64,000 bases of DNA from Vibrio sp. BS-M-Sm-2 (GCF_041504345.1 NZ_CP167895.1:1240001-1304000); one strand, 5' to 3'. Shown: positions 47,546-56,476, counted from the first letter of the stretch. The notes: generated from the letters alone by a model not told the origin. Program-made: numbers and translations.

Positions 47546-47629
47546 AGCTTTAGCGAGAAAAAGTTTTAATGGAACAAAAATTTTAGCGCGGTAATAGTTT
47601 CATCGCTGTAATAGTTTTAGCACGATAAG
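47546..47629. repeat. Degenerate 16-18-base tandem repeats 3' of the pseudouridine synthase gene
   Basis: Five units in a row resemble AGTTTTAGCGCGGTAAT: they begin at about 47546, 47562, 47580, 47596 and 47613. Identity between units is partial. They are outside any reading frame that I support. Confidence 0.55.
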
Positions 47630-47635
47630 AACAGC

Positions 47636-49321
47636 TTAAAACTCAGAAGGCACTTCGAACTCCATCCATTCACCTGTTGTCGGGTGAATCAACTTTAGGT
47701 AGCCAGCGTGCAGGTGTAAGCGCTCGCGTTTGTATCCGTATAAGTCGTCACCACGAATTGGTACGCCAAGTCCTTGTGGGTGAGCGCAGTGTATGCGTAG
47801 CTGGTGGGTACGGCCTGTTTTTGGATACAAGTGCACCTTGGTTTTTCCGTTATTGGTGCTGACTGCTTGCCAGTGCGTTTCTGCGTTGCGCCCATGTTCA
47901 TGACAAACGAGCTGTCTTGGTCTGTCGGTGATGTCGCCACGCAAAGGCAGGCTGATATCGCCAGATTCACCCGTTATTTTACCGTCTAACAAAGCTGTGT
48001 ATCGTTTCTCGACGGTTCTATCAATGAATTGCTTCTGAATGTGCTTGTTTGACTCCGCCGTCAGCGCCAAGATCAATAAGCCTGACGTCGACATGTCCAA
48101 TCTATGGATAATCAAAGGGCCAGTCGCATCCGGGTAACGCGCTTTTATGCGAGTATAAACAGAATCTTCGATAAACTTGCCGGGAACTGAGAGAAACTCC
48201 TCAGGCTTATTTACTACTACGATCTCGTCGTCTTCATAAACAATATCAAAAGACTTACCTACAGCAGGGTTCACGATAAGCGGGTTATCTTCTAGCTCTA
48301 TGCCACTTAGCTGGTGTTCGAGGATCTCAAAGCTTTTACTCTGGCAAACAGGGTAGAGGTTTGCGTGTTGTCGAATGATATCTGTAGTTGGTAATCCCCA
48401 CCAAAATTCAGACAATGCTAACGGCTTAAGCCCATGCTCAAAGGCGAAGTTAAGCAACTTAGGTAGGCAGCAGTCACCAGAGCCTTCAAGCGCATCTTTG
48501 CCATCGAGTAACTCGAGTAAATTCTTAGGTTGCTTGGCTTGATTGATAAAGCGATAGTGAGAGAGACGTTGAGTTTCCAACTGTTCTGAAACTGCCTGGT
48601 GATCTTGCTTACGGTTTTTCAGTTCGTTTTCAATCAAATCAACGTGTGATTGACGTTCTGCGATCTTCTGTTTCCATTCAATACGAAGCGCTTTTAGGTC
48701 ACGTTTCTCTTGGCTACTTTGATTGCCCAGTTGTTTGAGCAAATTCGCCGCTGACTCTAGATTCCCTAATGCTTTTTCTTGATTGGCTTGTTCTCTGAGT
48801 TCGTTACGTTGGGCTTTGTTCGCGGTCATTGCTAACTGAAAGGCTTTGATAGATTGTGCTGATTCGATTTTTAACCCTTCAAGTTCAGCCAATAATGCGT
48901 CTAGGTTGTGCGATTGTTGTAGCTTCTTAATGTCGTCCGCGAGTTGTAACTGGCGAGCGAGGTTGGCACTGTTTTGAGATTGAAACTGTTTTGAATCGAA
49001 GGCTGGTGGAACAAAGTGAATGTTGTTTAACTGAGAGACCAAAGCCGGATCTAACAGCAAGCCTGAAAACGCAGAAAGGTAACCTAACTCTTGTGTGGTT
49101 GGATTCTGAACAAGAAGCACAGCGTAGAGATTACCTAGCGAGTTTTCATTCACACCACAGTCGATAAGTGATTGCTGAAGCTGCAGCATAGCTAATTCAC
49201 ACGTAGGGTGCGGGGTATAGTAATACGGAAACGTAAAGCGAGTCGGTAGCGCTAAATCTACATTCGTGTTTGCTAGGTGCAGAGGTGTGTATTGAGCGAG
49301 GTTTGCTGGCATTAAGATCAA
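47636..49321 (-). CDS. RluA-family pseudouridine synthase with long N-terminal coiled coil
   Basis: A 561-residue protein. The C-terminal third is the RluA catalytic domain: IVVNKPEEFLSVPGK, the catalytic-Asp motif IIHRLDMSTSGLLILALT, the core VEKRYTALLDGKI and the end KTGRTHQLRIHCAHPQGLGV. The first ~330 residues, absent from classic RluA, hold a long charged coiled coil (residues about 130-260) and a cysteine pair (GDCCLPKLLNFAFEHGLKPL). It probably isomerises uridine in 23S rRNA and/or tRNA (RluA, tRNA position 32 and 23S 746, by family). The extension may place it on its substrate. No S4-like domain is seen. Confidence 0.9.
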   Translation of the reverse strand: MILMPANLAQYTPLHLANTNVDLALPTRFTFPYYYTPHPTCELAMLQLQQSLIDCGVNENSLGNLYAVLLVQNPTTQELGYLSAFSGLLLDPALVSQLNNIHFVPPAFDSKQFQSQNSANLARQLQLADDIKKLQQSHNLDALLAELEGLKIESAQSIKAFQLAMTANKAQRNELREQANQEKALGNLESAANLLKQLGNQSSQEKRDLKALRIEWKQKIAERQSHVDLIENELKNRKQDHQAVSEQLETQRLSHYRFINQAKQPKNLLELLDGKDALEGSGDCCLPKLLNFAFEHGLKPLALSEFWWGLPTTDIIRQHANLYPVCQSKSFEILEHQLSGIELEDNPLIVNPAVGKSFDIVYEDDEIVVVNKPEEFLSVPGKFIEDSVYTRIKARYPDATGPLIIHRLDMSTSGLLILALTAESNKHIQKQFIDRTVEKRYTALLDGKITGESGDISLPLRGDITDRPRQLVCHEHGRNAETHWQAVSTNNGKTKVHLYPKTGRTHQLRIHCAHPQGLGVPIRGDDLYGYKRERLHLHAGYLKLIHPTTGEWMEFEVPSEF

Positions 49322-49463
49322 ACTCTATGGCTGTTCAGTTAGAGTTCGGTATTGTTGTCGAAATGAAGACAAATGAGAAGCCAAAGCAGAAGATAAATCG
49401 GCTTTGGCTTCATTTAGATTGTTATGTTCATGCTATGGAAGCATTGAATGGAACAAATCTTGA

Positions 49464-50084
49464 TTAGTTAGAGTTCACTAGCTCTACTTGCTCGGCTTTT
49501 TGGTAAGCAGGGTGGCTCGTTAAAAGCTCACCGTATTTAGCAATGTTAGGGTAAAGCGCAGTTGCACCAAAGTTACCAACGATCTCTACGATGAACGACA
49601 TCATAAAATCTGCACCCGTTAGTGTGTCTGCAACCAAGTAGGTTTTACCTTCAAGTGCATTATTCACGTAAGTTAAGATCTTTTGGTTTTCATCGTCTGC
49701 ATAACCGCCTAGGAAGTTAGTTTCACAGCCGTCTTTCATCACAAAGATCTTAAGCAACATTGGCAAAATACCTGAACTCTCAGCGAAGTGAAGCCACTGC
49801 GAATATTCCACGTAGTCTGCGGTGCCGCGTATAGGTGCGAACTTACCCTGACCGTATTTGTCGATTAGGTACTCCGTGATCGCACCAGATTCAGTGATCA
49901 CGACGCTATCGTCTTCAATGACAGGAGATTTACCCAATGGGTGAATGGATTTAAGTTCTGGTGGCGCAAGAAAAGTGACACTGTCTCGTTGGTATGGTTT
50001 GATTTGGTAATCCACCCCAAGCTCTTCCAATAGCCAGATGATACGCTTTGAGCGTGACTTATTCAGGTGATGTAAAGTAATCAT
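49464..50084 (-). CDS. Glutathione S-transferase
   Basis: A 206-residue protein with a GST N-terminal thioredoxin-like domain (LHHLNKSRSKRIIWLLEELG, PLGKSPVIEDDSVVITESGA) and a helical C-terminal domain (LVADTLTGADFMMSF). The early Ser/Arg-rich stretch suits a serine-class or beta-type enzyme. It follows the CurA-like gene by about 35 bases in the same operon, under the TetR operator. It likely conjugates electrophiles to glutathione. Confidence 0.92.
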   Translation of the reverse strand: MITLHHLNKSRSKRIIWLLEELGVDYQIKPYQRDSVTFLAPPELKSIHPLGKSPVIEDDSVVITESGAITEYLIDKYGQGKFAPIRGTADYVEYSQWLHFAESSGILPMLLKIFVMKDGCETNFLGGYADDENQKILTYVNNALEGKTYLVADTLTGADFMMSFIVEIVGNFGATALYPNIAKYGELLTSHPAYQKAEQVELVNSN

Positions 50085-50119
50085 GATTCTACCTAGTTAA
50101 CGGGTTCAGTTTATTGAAT

Positions 50120-51151
50120 TTATTTAGCTTCGTTTGTTTTGATAACAAGCTTACCGAAGTTCTGACCTTCCAATAGGCCCATGAATGCTTGTGGCGCATT
50201 CTCTAGACCTTCAACCAGGTGCTCACGATAGTGCATCTTGCCTTGAGATAGCCATTCTGTCATTTGAACAGCAAACTCGTTGTAACGGTGTGCGTAGTCA
50301 TCAAAGATGATGAAGCCTTGCATCTTAATTCGTTTAACCAGCAGCATGCCCATCAGGCTAGACATACGATCTGGGCCTTCAGGCAGTGAAGTCGCATTGT
50401 ATTGAGAGATAAGACCACACACAGGAATACGAGCACCTGTGTTAAGCAGAGGCATTACTGCATCGAATACCTTGCCACCAACGTTTTCAAAGTAAACGTC
50501 GATGCCGTTGTCACACGCTTTAGCCAATTGCTCCGCGAAGTCGTCAGCTTTGTGGTCGATACATTCATCAAAGCCAAGTACATCTTTCGCGTACAGACAC
50601 TTCTCTTGACCGCCTGCAACGCCGATAACACGACAGCCTTTTAGTTTGCCGATTTGTCCAACGGTTGCGCCTACAGCACCTGTTGCTGCCGCAACGACTA
50701 GCGTGTCGCCTTCTTTAGGTTGGCCGATATCAAGCAAGCCCATGTAAGCAGTAAAACCAGGCATACCCATGATGCCAAGCGCGTAAGAAGGGTGCGTTGG
50801 TTCTTTGCCTAGTTTGATTAGGCCTTCACCGTTAGACACACCAAGATCTTGCCAACCTGTGTAAGCCAGAACCCATTCGCCAATTTCGTAATCAGCGTGG
50901 TTTGATTCTTCAACCTGACATACGGTTGCGCCAACCATTACTTCATCAACCGCAACGGGATCTGCGTAGGATTTAGCATCGCTCATACGACCACGCATGT
51001 ATGGGTCTAGAGAAAGGTAAACTGAGCGAAGTAACATCTCGCCGTCTTTGATACTTGGCGCAGCTACTGTCTCTAAACGGAAGTTGTCTTGAGTCGGTGC
51101 GCCAACTGGGCGAGAAGCCAATACGATGCGGCGATTGTCTTGTTGAGTCAT
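50120..51151 (-). CDS. curA: CurA-like NADPH-dependent oxidoreductase
   Basis: A 343-residue zinc-free medium-chain dehydrogenase/reductase. It has LSLDPYMRGRMSDAKSYADP at the N-terminus, the nucleotide motif VVAAATGAVGATVGQIGKLK, and the late GFIIFDDYAHRYNEFAVQM typical of the curcumin/alkenal reductase (CurA, YncB) group. These enzymes reduce alpha,beta-unsaturated aldehydes and ketones with NADPH. It is the first gene of a unit with a GST, behind a TetR-type operator, and so probably detoxifies electrophiles. Confidence 0.93.
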   Translation of the reverse strand: MTQQDNRRIVLASRPVGAPTQDNFRLETVAAPSIKDGEMLLRSVYLSLDPYMRGRMSDAKSYADPVAVDEVMVGATVCQVEESNHADYEIGEWVLAYTGWQDLGVSNGEGLIKLGKEPTHPSYALGIMGMPGFTAYMGLLDIGQPKEGDTLVVAAATGAVGATVGQIGKLKGCRVIGVAGGQEKCLYAKDVLGFDECIDHKADDFAEQLAKACDNGIDVYFENVGGKVFDAVMPLLNTGARIPVCGLISQYNATSLPEGPDRMSSLMGMLLVKRIKMQGFIIFDDYAHRYNEFAVQMTEWLSQGKMHYREHLVEGLENAPQAFMGLLEGQNFGKLVIKTNEAK

Positions 51152-51187
51152 TGGATATCCTTAATTTATGTTTTATATATTTAGAAT

Positions 51188-51202
51188 TAGACCAGTCGTC
51201 TA
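51188..51202. promoter_or_regulatory. TetR operator ahead of the curA-GST unit
   Basis: TAGACCAGTCGTCTA at 51188-51202 has TAGAC/GTCTA arms. It lies inside a 20-base sequence, AATTAGACCAGTCGTCTAGT, that is repeated exactly ahead of the TetR gene. It is 37-51 bases before the curA-like start. Similar TAGAC-type boxes are known for NemR-like repressors. Confidence 0.8.
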
Positions 51203-51213
51203 GTCTTGTTGTC

Positions 51214-51252
51214 TAAAAATCCCGCCGTCATCAAATTGATAAGAGGGCGGGT
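51214..51252 (-). terminator. Terminator between the TetR gene and the curA-like gene
   Basis: On the minus strand CCCGCC (51251-51246) pairs with GGCGGG (51226-51221), with an inner ATCAA/TTGAT stem, followed by ATTTTT. It separates the TetR transcript from the downstream curA promoter. Confidence 0.6.
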
Positions 51253-51291
51253 GATTTGTTTTAAGTTAAAGCCAATCAAACGCGCTGCGCG

Positions 51292-51885
51292 TTATTGGCT
51301 TTCACCTTTTAAAATTCGTTCAGTAAGGCTTAAAGCCGTCTGTAAGCTATGGGAGCTCTGGCTCAGTTTGCTTAATAAGCTTGCACCTAACCACATAGAG
51401 TATAGGTTCTGAGCTGCTTCTTGGCTGTCTTCAACCTTTATAGAGCCATCTGCAATACCGCCGACAATGCACTGTTCGATGGTATTCGTCACTTTCTCAG
51501 CACCTTTTAACAGCGCTTGGCGCATAGGATCAGAGAGATCAGAAACTTCCGCGCTGAGTTTAACGACTAAGCATTTATGAGCATTACAGGTACCGTTTTC
51601 GGTCTTCGCCCATAGCGAGAAATAGCTCAAGATTCGCTGATAATGATTACCTTCACCGTGTACTAAAATAGCTTCAATCTTAGTGATGTAGTTTTCAAAA
51701 TAGTGCTGAATCAATGCCTCACCAAATTGCTCTTTAGATTTAAAGTAGTGGTAAAACGATCCTTTCGGCACGTCCGCTTCTTTAAGCAATTGCGATAGGC
51801 CAACGCCGTTAAAGCCGTTGTTTACTATTAGTTGATAGCCAACATCTAAAACATGTAGGCGTGTGTCATTCGTTTTTTCGTTCAT
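51292..51885 (-). CDS. TetR/AcrR-family repressor
   Basis: A 197-residue regulator. The N-terminal HTH is VGLSQLLKEADVPKGSFYHYF KSKEQFGEALI (about residues 27-57), clear TetR_N. The C-terminal ligand domain carries a cysteine pair (TCNAHKCLVVK), as in NemR/AcuR-like electrophile sensors. Two identical operators flank it, one before its own gene and one before curA. It likely represses both until an electrophile or oxidised thiol releases it. An AT-GC-rich hairpin (51268-51302) overlaps its stop codon. Confidence 0.92.
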   Translation of the reverse strand: MNEKTNDTRLHVLDVGYQLIVNNGFNGVGLSQLLKEADVPKGSFYHYFKSKEQFGEALIQHYFENYITKIEAILVHGEGNHYQRILSYFSLWAKTENGTCNAHKCLVVKLSAEVSDLSDPMRQALLKGAEKVTNTIEQCIVGGIADGSIKVEDSQEAAQNLYSMWLGASLLSKLSQSSHSLQTALSLTERILKGESQ

Positions 51886-51906
51886 GGGCGGTACTATAAG
51901 TTAAAT

Positions 51907-51921
51907 TAGACCAGTCGTCTA
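51907..51921. promoter_or_regulatory. TetR operator ahead of its own gene
   Basis: The same 15-base palindrome TAGACCAGTCGTCTA lies 22-36 bases before the TetR start, in the same orientation and flanked by the same bases as the curA-side copy. Autorepression is inferred. Confidence 0.8.
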
Positions 51922-51994
51922 GTTGGCGGTTTTCTAAGTTATATGCGGTCTTTGCGAAAGTGGTCAAAGTGCTTTTAAATGTTCAGATATAAAA

Positions 51995-52025
51995 AAGCCC
52001 CAACATAGCGCGTATGTTGGGGCTT
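51995..52025 (-). terminator. Rho-independent terminator after the FKBP gene
   Basis: AAGCCCCAACATA (51995-52007) pairs perfectly with TATGTTGGGGCTT (52013-52025) and is followed on the minus strand by a T run. Confidence 0.85.
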
Positions 52026-52040
52026 AATCAGTCACTTCGA

Positions 52041-52514
52041 TTATTTGATAGAGATGAGTTCTACATCAAAAATCAGAGTCGATGATGGTGGGATAGGGCC
52101 TGAACCGCCTTTACCGTAAGCTAGAGTGCTTGGAATGAATAGACGAACTTTTTGGCCTTCAACCATGTAAGTCAAACCTTCTTGCCAGCCTTTGATTACT
52201 TGCTTAAGGGCAAATGAGATTGGCTCGCCACGCTCAACAGAGCTGTCGAAAACAGTGCCATCGATCAGCGTACCATGGTAGTGAACCGTTACTTTGCTGT
52301 TCTTAGTTGGGTGTTCTGTGCCTGTACCTTCTTCAAGAACAAGGTATTGAAGACCGCTTTCAGTCGTAATCACGCCTTCTTTAGTGCCGTTTTCAATTAG
52401 AAATTGCTGGCCTTGTTCGAAGTTTTCTCCGCCAGACTTATGATTCGTCCAAGTACGGTAAATCATGAAACCCGCCAAAAGAAAGACAATGATCGGGATG
52501 ACAAATTTAGACAT
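52041..52514 (-). CDS. Membrane-anchored FKBP-type peptidyl-prolyl isomerase
   Basis: A 157-residue protein. An N-terminal membrane segment (FVIPIIVFLLAGFMIYRTW) anchors it, then one FKBP domain: GLQYLVLEEGTGTEHPTKNS, VHYHGTLIDGTVFDSSVERG, FALKQVIKGWQEGLTYMVEG, and FIPSTLAYGKGGSGPIPPSS, with the conserved FD and W of the active pocket. It probably helps fold periplasmic or inner-membrane proteins. It stands alone. Confidence 0.93.
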   Translation of the reverse strand: MSKFVIPIIVFLLAGFMIYRTWTNHKSGGENFEQGQQFLIENGTKEGVITTESGLQYLVLEEGTGTEHPTKNSKVTVHYHGTLIDGTVFDSSVERGEPISFALKQVIKGWQEGLTYMVEGQKVRLFIPSTLAYGKGGSGPIPPSSTLIFDVELISIK

Positions 52515-52589
52515 AGTAAAACCTATTTATATTGAGTGCTGAATTTCGTAGTTAATGCAGAATGTGTTAATCCGCTGGCAAAGCAGCGA

Positions 52590-53216
52590 TTATGGTTGAG
52601 TCAAAAGGTAGTTGATCGTTTTTGCGATACCAGCAACGTCTTGGTGACCTGCTGTTAGTACTTGGTATTTACCGTTGATGATAAAGGTTGGTACTGAGTT
52701 GATCTGACCTTTTACTGAGATCTCTTCTGCTTTTTTAACGTAGTCGAAAAGAGCGACTTGTTGTTCTTTGTTCAGCTGGTATGGGCTAATCAAACCACGA
52801 GAAGTAAACGCTGTCTCTAGTGCTTGTTGACGCTGCTCTGGTGTTGCATCTGCACCCATTTGAACGGCACCAAATAGGTCGTCCATAAACGCGTGGTCAG
52901 GCGTCGCATCAAGCTGCATCACTGCTGTGTAGTAGATCATTGCGCTGATTTGAGCGCTTTCGTTGAACGTCACGTGCATCTTGCCAATAGTTTGGTCTGT
53001 TAGAGATTCAATCTCTGGAATAGCACTTTCCATTTGACGGCAGTGACCACAGTTAAGAGAGAAGATTTCAGTGATCGGAGACAAGTTAAATTCTGTTAGA
53101 GCAGTTGGAAGCGCTTCGTATTGAACGCCTTTTTGTGGCTCGTCTGTTTCACTACAACCCGCGATAATAAGTACGGCAGCGAGTGCTGTGATGAATTTAG
53201 TAAATGGTTTAAACAT
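52590..53216 (-). CDS. DsbA-like thiol:disulfide lipoprotein
   Basis: A 208-residue protein with a lipobox (LIIAGC) and a DsbA/thioredoxin fold. The redox site is SLNCGHCRQME, CxxC with the GH spacer that differs from the CPHC of most DsbA. The cis-proline segment is NSVPTFIINGKYQV. It probably oxidises or isomerises thiols in the periplasm while tethered to membrane. A role in oxidative folding of specific partners is inferred. Confidence 0.9.
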   Translation of the reverse strand: MFKPFTKFITALAAVLIIAGCSETDEPQKGVQYEALPTALTEFNLSPITEIFSLNCGHCRQMESAIPEIESLTDQTIGKMHVTFNESAQISAMIYYTAVMQLDATPDHAFMDDLFGAVQMGADATPEQRQQALETAFTSRGLISPYQLNKEQQVALFDYVKKAEEISVKGQINSVPTFIINGKYQVLTAGHQDVAGIAKTINYLLTQP

Positions 53217-53467
53217 AATGTTTGCTCTAGCGTTGAGAAGTCGTGAGATTCTAACTATTTAGTACGAATTGGAAAACAATTATAAGGTAAATAAATGCAA
53301 ACAGTTGGAACTAGCGGGTGAAGGAAGGCTAGTTGACGGTTAACTGTGATCAACAGCACTTTTTTTGTCTGGTTTCTTTTGGTATAAAGTTTTCGTCTAA
53401 AGTTTTTCCCTCGGTGCCGATATAGACATTAGTGAATGGTTTATATGCATGAGTGGTTGGTGAAGTA

Positions 53468-54121
53468 ATGAGATATTTAGCGATAATGTTAAGCATAGCT
53501 TTGGTAGGGTGTGAAACGACATTACCAACGGGCATGTTGGGCGATGATATGCTAGAAACTGCACCGCAAACCGATTACGACTTGATGCATCCTGAATGGG
53601 GTGTGGTTCAAACGACTCATGTAGCAAGCAATCGTGGATACTCGATTCAGAGCAGCACCCATCAACAAAGCACCATCACTACCAACTACGGACGTGGCGT
53701 ATCGACTAACGATCCACTGGAAGTCTTTCTAAGACAAAACCGCATCGATTTTGAAGTATTGCCGGGTAACCATGTGATGGTAAAGCTTGAGCAGCACGTG
53801 AACTTTAAAACAGGTTCTGCTTTCCCTGAACCAGCTTATAACCAATGGCTAGATACGTTGGGTAGCTACCTTGCTCAGCGCCAAGATATTGATGTGGTGA
53901 TTGAAGGTCACACCGATAATACGGGCACAGATCGAATCAACGATCCGCTATCAGAGCAGCGTGCAAAAGAAGTGAAGGCTCGATTAGAGAGTAACTACGT
54001 GTCAAGCCGCTCCATTTATACACGAGGCTTTGGCGAGTATGTACCAGCTTGTACGAACGCCTCTGCGCAAGGCAAGGCGTGTAACCGCCGTGTGGAATTG
54101 ATGCTGATTGTCGCGAAGTAG
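53468..54121 (+). CDS. OmpA-family lipoprotein
   Basis: About 217 residues from the ATG at 53468 (GTG at 53453 would add five residues). The lipobox is ALVGC. The C-terminal OmpA domain binds peptidoglycan: VNFKTGSAFPEPAYNQWLDT, VVIEGHTDNTGTDRINDPLS EQRAKEVKARL, then RRVELMLIV. The central part has no recognised domain. It presumably sits in the outer membrane and tethers it to the wall. Confidence 0.9.
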   Translation: MRYLAIMLSIALVGCETTLPTGMLGDDMLETAPQTDYDLMHPEWGVVQTTHVASNRGYSIQSSTHQQSTITTNYGRGVSTNDPLEVFLRQNRIDFEVLPGNHVMVKLEQHVNFKTGSAFPEPAYNQWLDTLGSYLAQRQDIDVVIEGHTDNTGTDRINDPLSEQRAKEVKARLESNYVSSRSIYTRGFGEYVPACTNASAQGKACNRRVELMLIVAK

Positions 54122-54175
54122 TCATTTGAGCTTTCACTCCTAATTTGAAAACGACTAGCGCTAAATAACAGACAT

Positions 54176-54205
54176 AAAAAATCCCTCACATTCGAGGGAT
54201 TTTTT
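54176..54205. terminator. Bidirectional terminator between OmpA-family and glutaredoxin genes
   Basis: AAAAAATCCCTC (54176-54187) pairs with GAGGGATTTTTT (54194-54205), with T runs on both strands. Confidence 0.85.
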
Positions 54206-54231
54206 GTATCTGGCTTTTGTAGTTTTATTGC

Positions 54232-54591
54232 TTATGCAAACTGCTTTTCTAAGTAAGTCACGATATCTGAAGATTCGTACATCCACTCAGTTTTGCCGTC
54301 TTTTTCGATACGTAGACAAGGCACTTTCACACGACCGCCGCCAGCTTCAAGTTCTGCACGGTGTTGCTCGTTGTTTTTTGCATCACGAAGTTCAAATTGA
54401 ACCGATTGACGTTTCATCGCGCGGCGCACTTTCACACAAAATGGGCACGCTTCGAATTGGTATAACGTGTGCGTTTTTGCTTGCTCATTCACTTTGTTTT
54501 GCTCTTCTTGAGAACGCTTCACACCACGTGGGCTGAAAACAAAGTTCAATAACAAGATGACACGACCTAAGAACCAACGGATAAACTTCAT
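54232..54591 (-). CDS. Membrane-anchored glutaredoxin-like protein
   Basis: About 119 residues from the ATG at 54591, which has GAGAGAG upstream; the longer frame to 54669 lacks one. A short N-terminal hydrophobic stretch (FIRWFLGRVILLLNFVFS) is followed by a glutaredoxin domain: FEACPFCVKVRRAMK with the CPFC redox site, then VKVPCLRIEKDGKTEWMYES SDIVTYLEKQF. It would reduce disulfides with glutathione at the inner membrane. It is convergent with the OmpA-family gene. Confidence 0.9.
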   Translation of the reverse strand: MKFIRWFLGRVILLLNFVFSPRGVKRSQEEQNKVNEQAKTHTLYQFEACPFCVKVRRAMKRQSVQFELRDAKNNEQHRAELEAGGGRVKVPCLRIEKDGKTEWMYESSDIVTYLEKQFA

Positions 54592-54680
54592 AACTCTCTC
54601 TACATATTTAAAATTAGCGTTACAATTTGCAGCATTATATACACAAGTTTTGTCAGATGCTCGCAACAAACCGCTAATAT

Positions 54681-56273
54681 CTATTTTGTCCGTTCGATCG
54701 TGTGAGACTTAGCCACATTTAGCCCTAAACGCTTAGACAGTCGAGTCAGGTTTGCTCGGTCTGTTTTCAGAACACGGCCTGCTTGTGCCCAGTTAAAATT
54801 GGCATCTTCCAATACCTCAGTAATGATACTGCGTTGAAAATCATCCGTTGCACCACGTAACCCTGCAGAGAGGTCGATCGTTGGTGTTGATAATGGCGTG
54901 TTCTTCACCTGTGTAGTCGCAATCGGCTGATCTTGGTCGAGTGGACCACAATCTTCTTTAGTGATTGTCACGAGGTTTTTATTGGTGCTACGCGCCAATG
55001 CTTTCAATGCTGAACGACTGATCACGTGCTCAAGTTCACGAACGTTACCTGGCCAACCATAACGGTTTAGGAAAGAAAGAACGTCAGAGCGGAACTTAAC
55101 TTGGTTGATACCAAGCTTACGACGCGCTTGTTCTAAGAAGAAACCAGCTAATAGGCTGATGTCGTCACCACGATCTTTCAGTGCAGGCACCGCGATAGGG
55201 TACACACTCAGTCGATGGTATAAATCGGCTCTGAATCGACCGTCTTCAACTTCTTGCTTTAAGTCTCGGTTGGTTGCAGCCAGAACACGAACATCAATGG
55301 TTTGAATATTGTCTTGGCCAACAGGTTGGATTTCGTTGTTTTGCAGCGCACGCAGTAACTTACTTTGCGCAGCTAAGGGTAATTCACCAATTTCATCTAA
55401 GAACAGTGTGCCACCATCGGCTAGAGCAAACTTACCTAAGCGGTTTTTGTCTGCGCCAGTAAACGCACCACGAACGTGACCAAACAATTCACTTTCTACT
55501 AAGTTTTCAGGAATTGCAGCACAGTTTACGTAGACGAGTGGGTTACGTTTACGCTGCGATTGGTGGTGCAGGGTACGAGCAACGAGCTCTTTACCAACAC
55601 CAGTATCCCCATGAATCAAGATATTAAATTCAGACGGTGCGACAACCGCGATGTCGTTCTTGAGCGCGACCATGGTATCACTGTTACCAATCAACTCGCC
55701 GCCGTCACGCTCCCACGCTTCAACGTTTAACTCTTCTAATAGCTGCTTAGACTGTTTGGCTTGATGTTCAAGCTGAGAAAAGGTCAATGCCATCTGCATG
55801 CTTGAAGCCGCAATCGCTGCTAGTACTTCAAGGTTACGTGCTGGAATATTAGCGAAGACATCAGGTTTTAGGCTGTCTAGGGTTAGCACTCCTAATAATT
55901 TGTCACCAAACAGCAGAGGTAAACCCATGCAGGCGTGCATTGGCAGATCGCCATCATGATCGATCAGCAGACCATCAAAAGGATCAGGGAGTGAACTATC
56001 AGAATCGAAACGAACAGGAGAGCGAGATGCACATATCTCCGCAAAACGTGGGTGCTCTGAAATGATGAAACGACGACCGAACGTGTCTCGACTGAGCCCT
56101 TGCATTGCGATAGGTACTAGTGTGTCACCTTGAAGGCTTAAAAGCGCGACACAATCACACGTAATGGTTTTACGGATGGCATCGATAAGGCGATTAAAAC
56201 GATCTTGATCGTTCACACCACTTGCAAGGCCAATGGTCATTTCCATGAGGGTAGATGCGGAGATATCTTGCAT
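54681..56273 (-). CDS. norR: NorR, nitric-oxide-responsive sigma-54 activator
   Basis: About 530 residues from the ATG at 56273 (a longer frame to 56405 exists). The N-terminal GAF domain senses NO through non-haem iron in the family. The AAA+ domain is complete: Walker A GDTGVGKE, the sigma-54 loop VRGAFTGADK, Walker B GGTLFLDEIGELP and the R-finger region RFRADLYHRLSVYPI. The C-terminal HTH (FNWAQAGRVLKTDRANLTRL) binds DNA. It is divergent from hmp, the flavohaemoglobin gene, which it presumably activates on NO exposure. The three GT-N7-AC sites typical of NorR targets are partly visible in the shared promoter region. Confidence 0.94.
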   Translation of the reverse strand: MQDISASTLMEMTIGLASGVNDQDRFNRLIDAIRKTITCDCVALLSLQGDTLVPIAMQGLSRDTFGRRFIISEHPRFAEICASRSPVRFDSDSSLPDPFDGLLIDHDGDLPMHACMGLPLLFGDKLLGVLTLDSLKPDVFANIPARNLEVLAAIAASSMQMALTFSQLEHQAKQSKQLLEELNVEAWERDGGELIGNSDTMVALKNDIAVVAPSEFNILIHGDTGVGKELVARTLHHQSQRKRNPLVYVNCAAIPENLVESELFGHVRGAFTGADKNRLGKFALADGGTLFLDEIGELPLAAQSKLLRALQNNEIQPVGQDNIQTIDVRVLAATNRDLKQEVEDGRFRADLYHRLSVYPIAVPALKDRGDDISLLAGFFLEQARRKLGINQVKFRSDVLSFLNRYGWPGNVRELEHVISRSALKALARSTNKNLVTITKEDCGPLDQDQPIATTQVKNTPLSTPTIDLSAGLRGATDDFQRSIITEVLEDANFNWAQAGRVLKTDRANLTRLSKRLGLNVAKSHTIERTK

Positions 56274-56311
56274 AAAAAACTCTAACTCTGTGTGTTTATA
56301 TACATAATAGA

Positions 56312-56343
56312 GTCTTATTGACCTAAAAAAAGGTCTTTTTGAC
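56312..56343. promoter_or_regulatory. Two NorR-type sites (GT-N7-AC) on the norR side
   Basis: GTCTTATTGAC (56312-56322) and GTCTTTTTGAC (56333-56343) fit the GT-N7-AC half-site pattern described for NorR. They lie just upstream of the norR start codon and could mediate autoregulation. Confidence 0.55.
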
Positions 56344-56462
56344 ATTTTTATAAGATGGGCTTTGAGATTAAAACCAGTAATGACGGGGATTGATAAACTT
56401 GGCATCGATTGTGCAAAAGAGTCATCGAAGCCCGATTATAACTCTGATTAAAAAGAGTATTC

Positions 56463-56476
56463 TTGATCTCAATCAA
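56463..56476. promoter_or_regulatory. Perfect FNR-type box in the norR-hmp intergenic region
   Basis: TTGATCTCAATCAA at 56463-56476 matches the FNR consensus TTGAT-N4-ATCAA exactly. It is about 170-190 bases from each start codon. FNR control of NO detoxification genes is known in related bacteria; here it is inferred. Confidence 0.7.
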
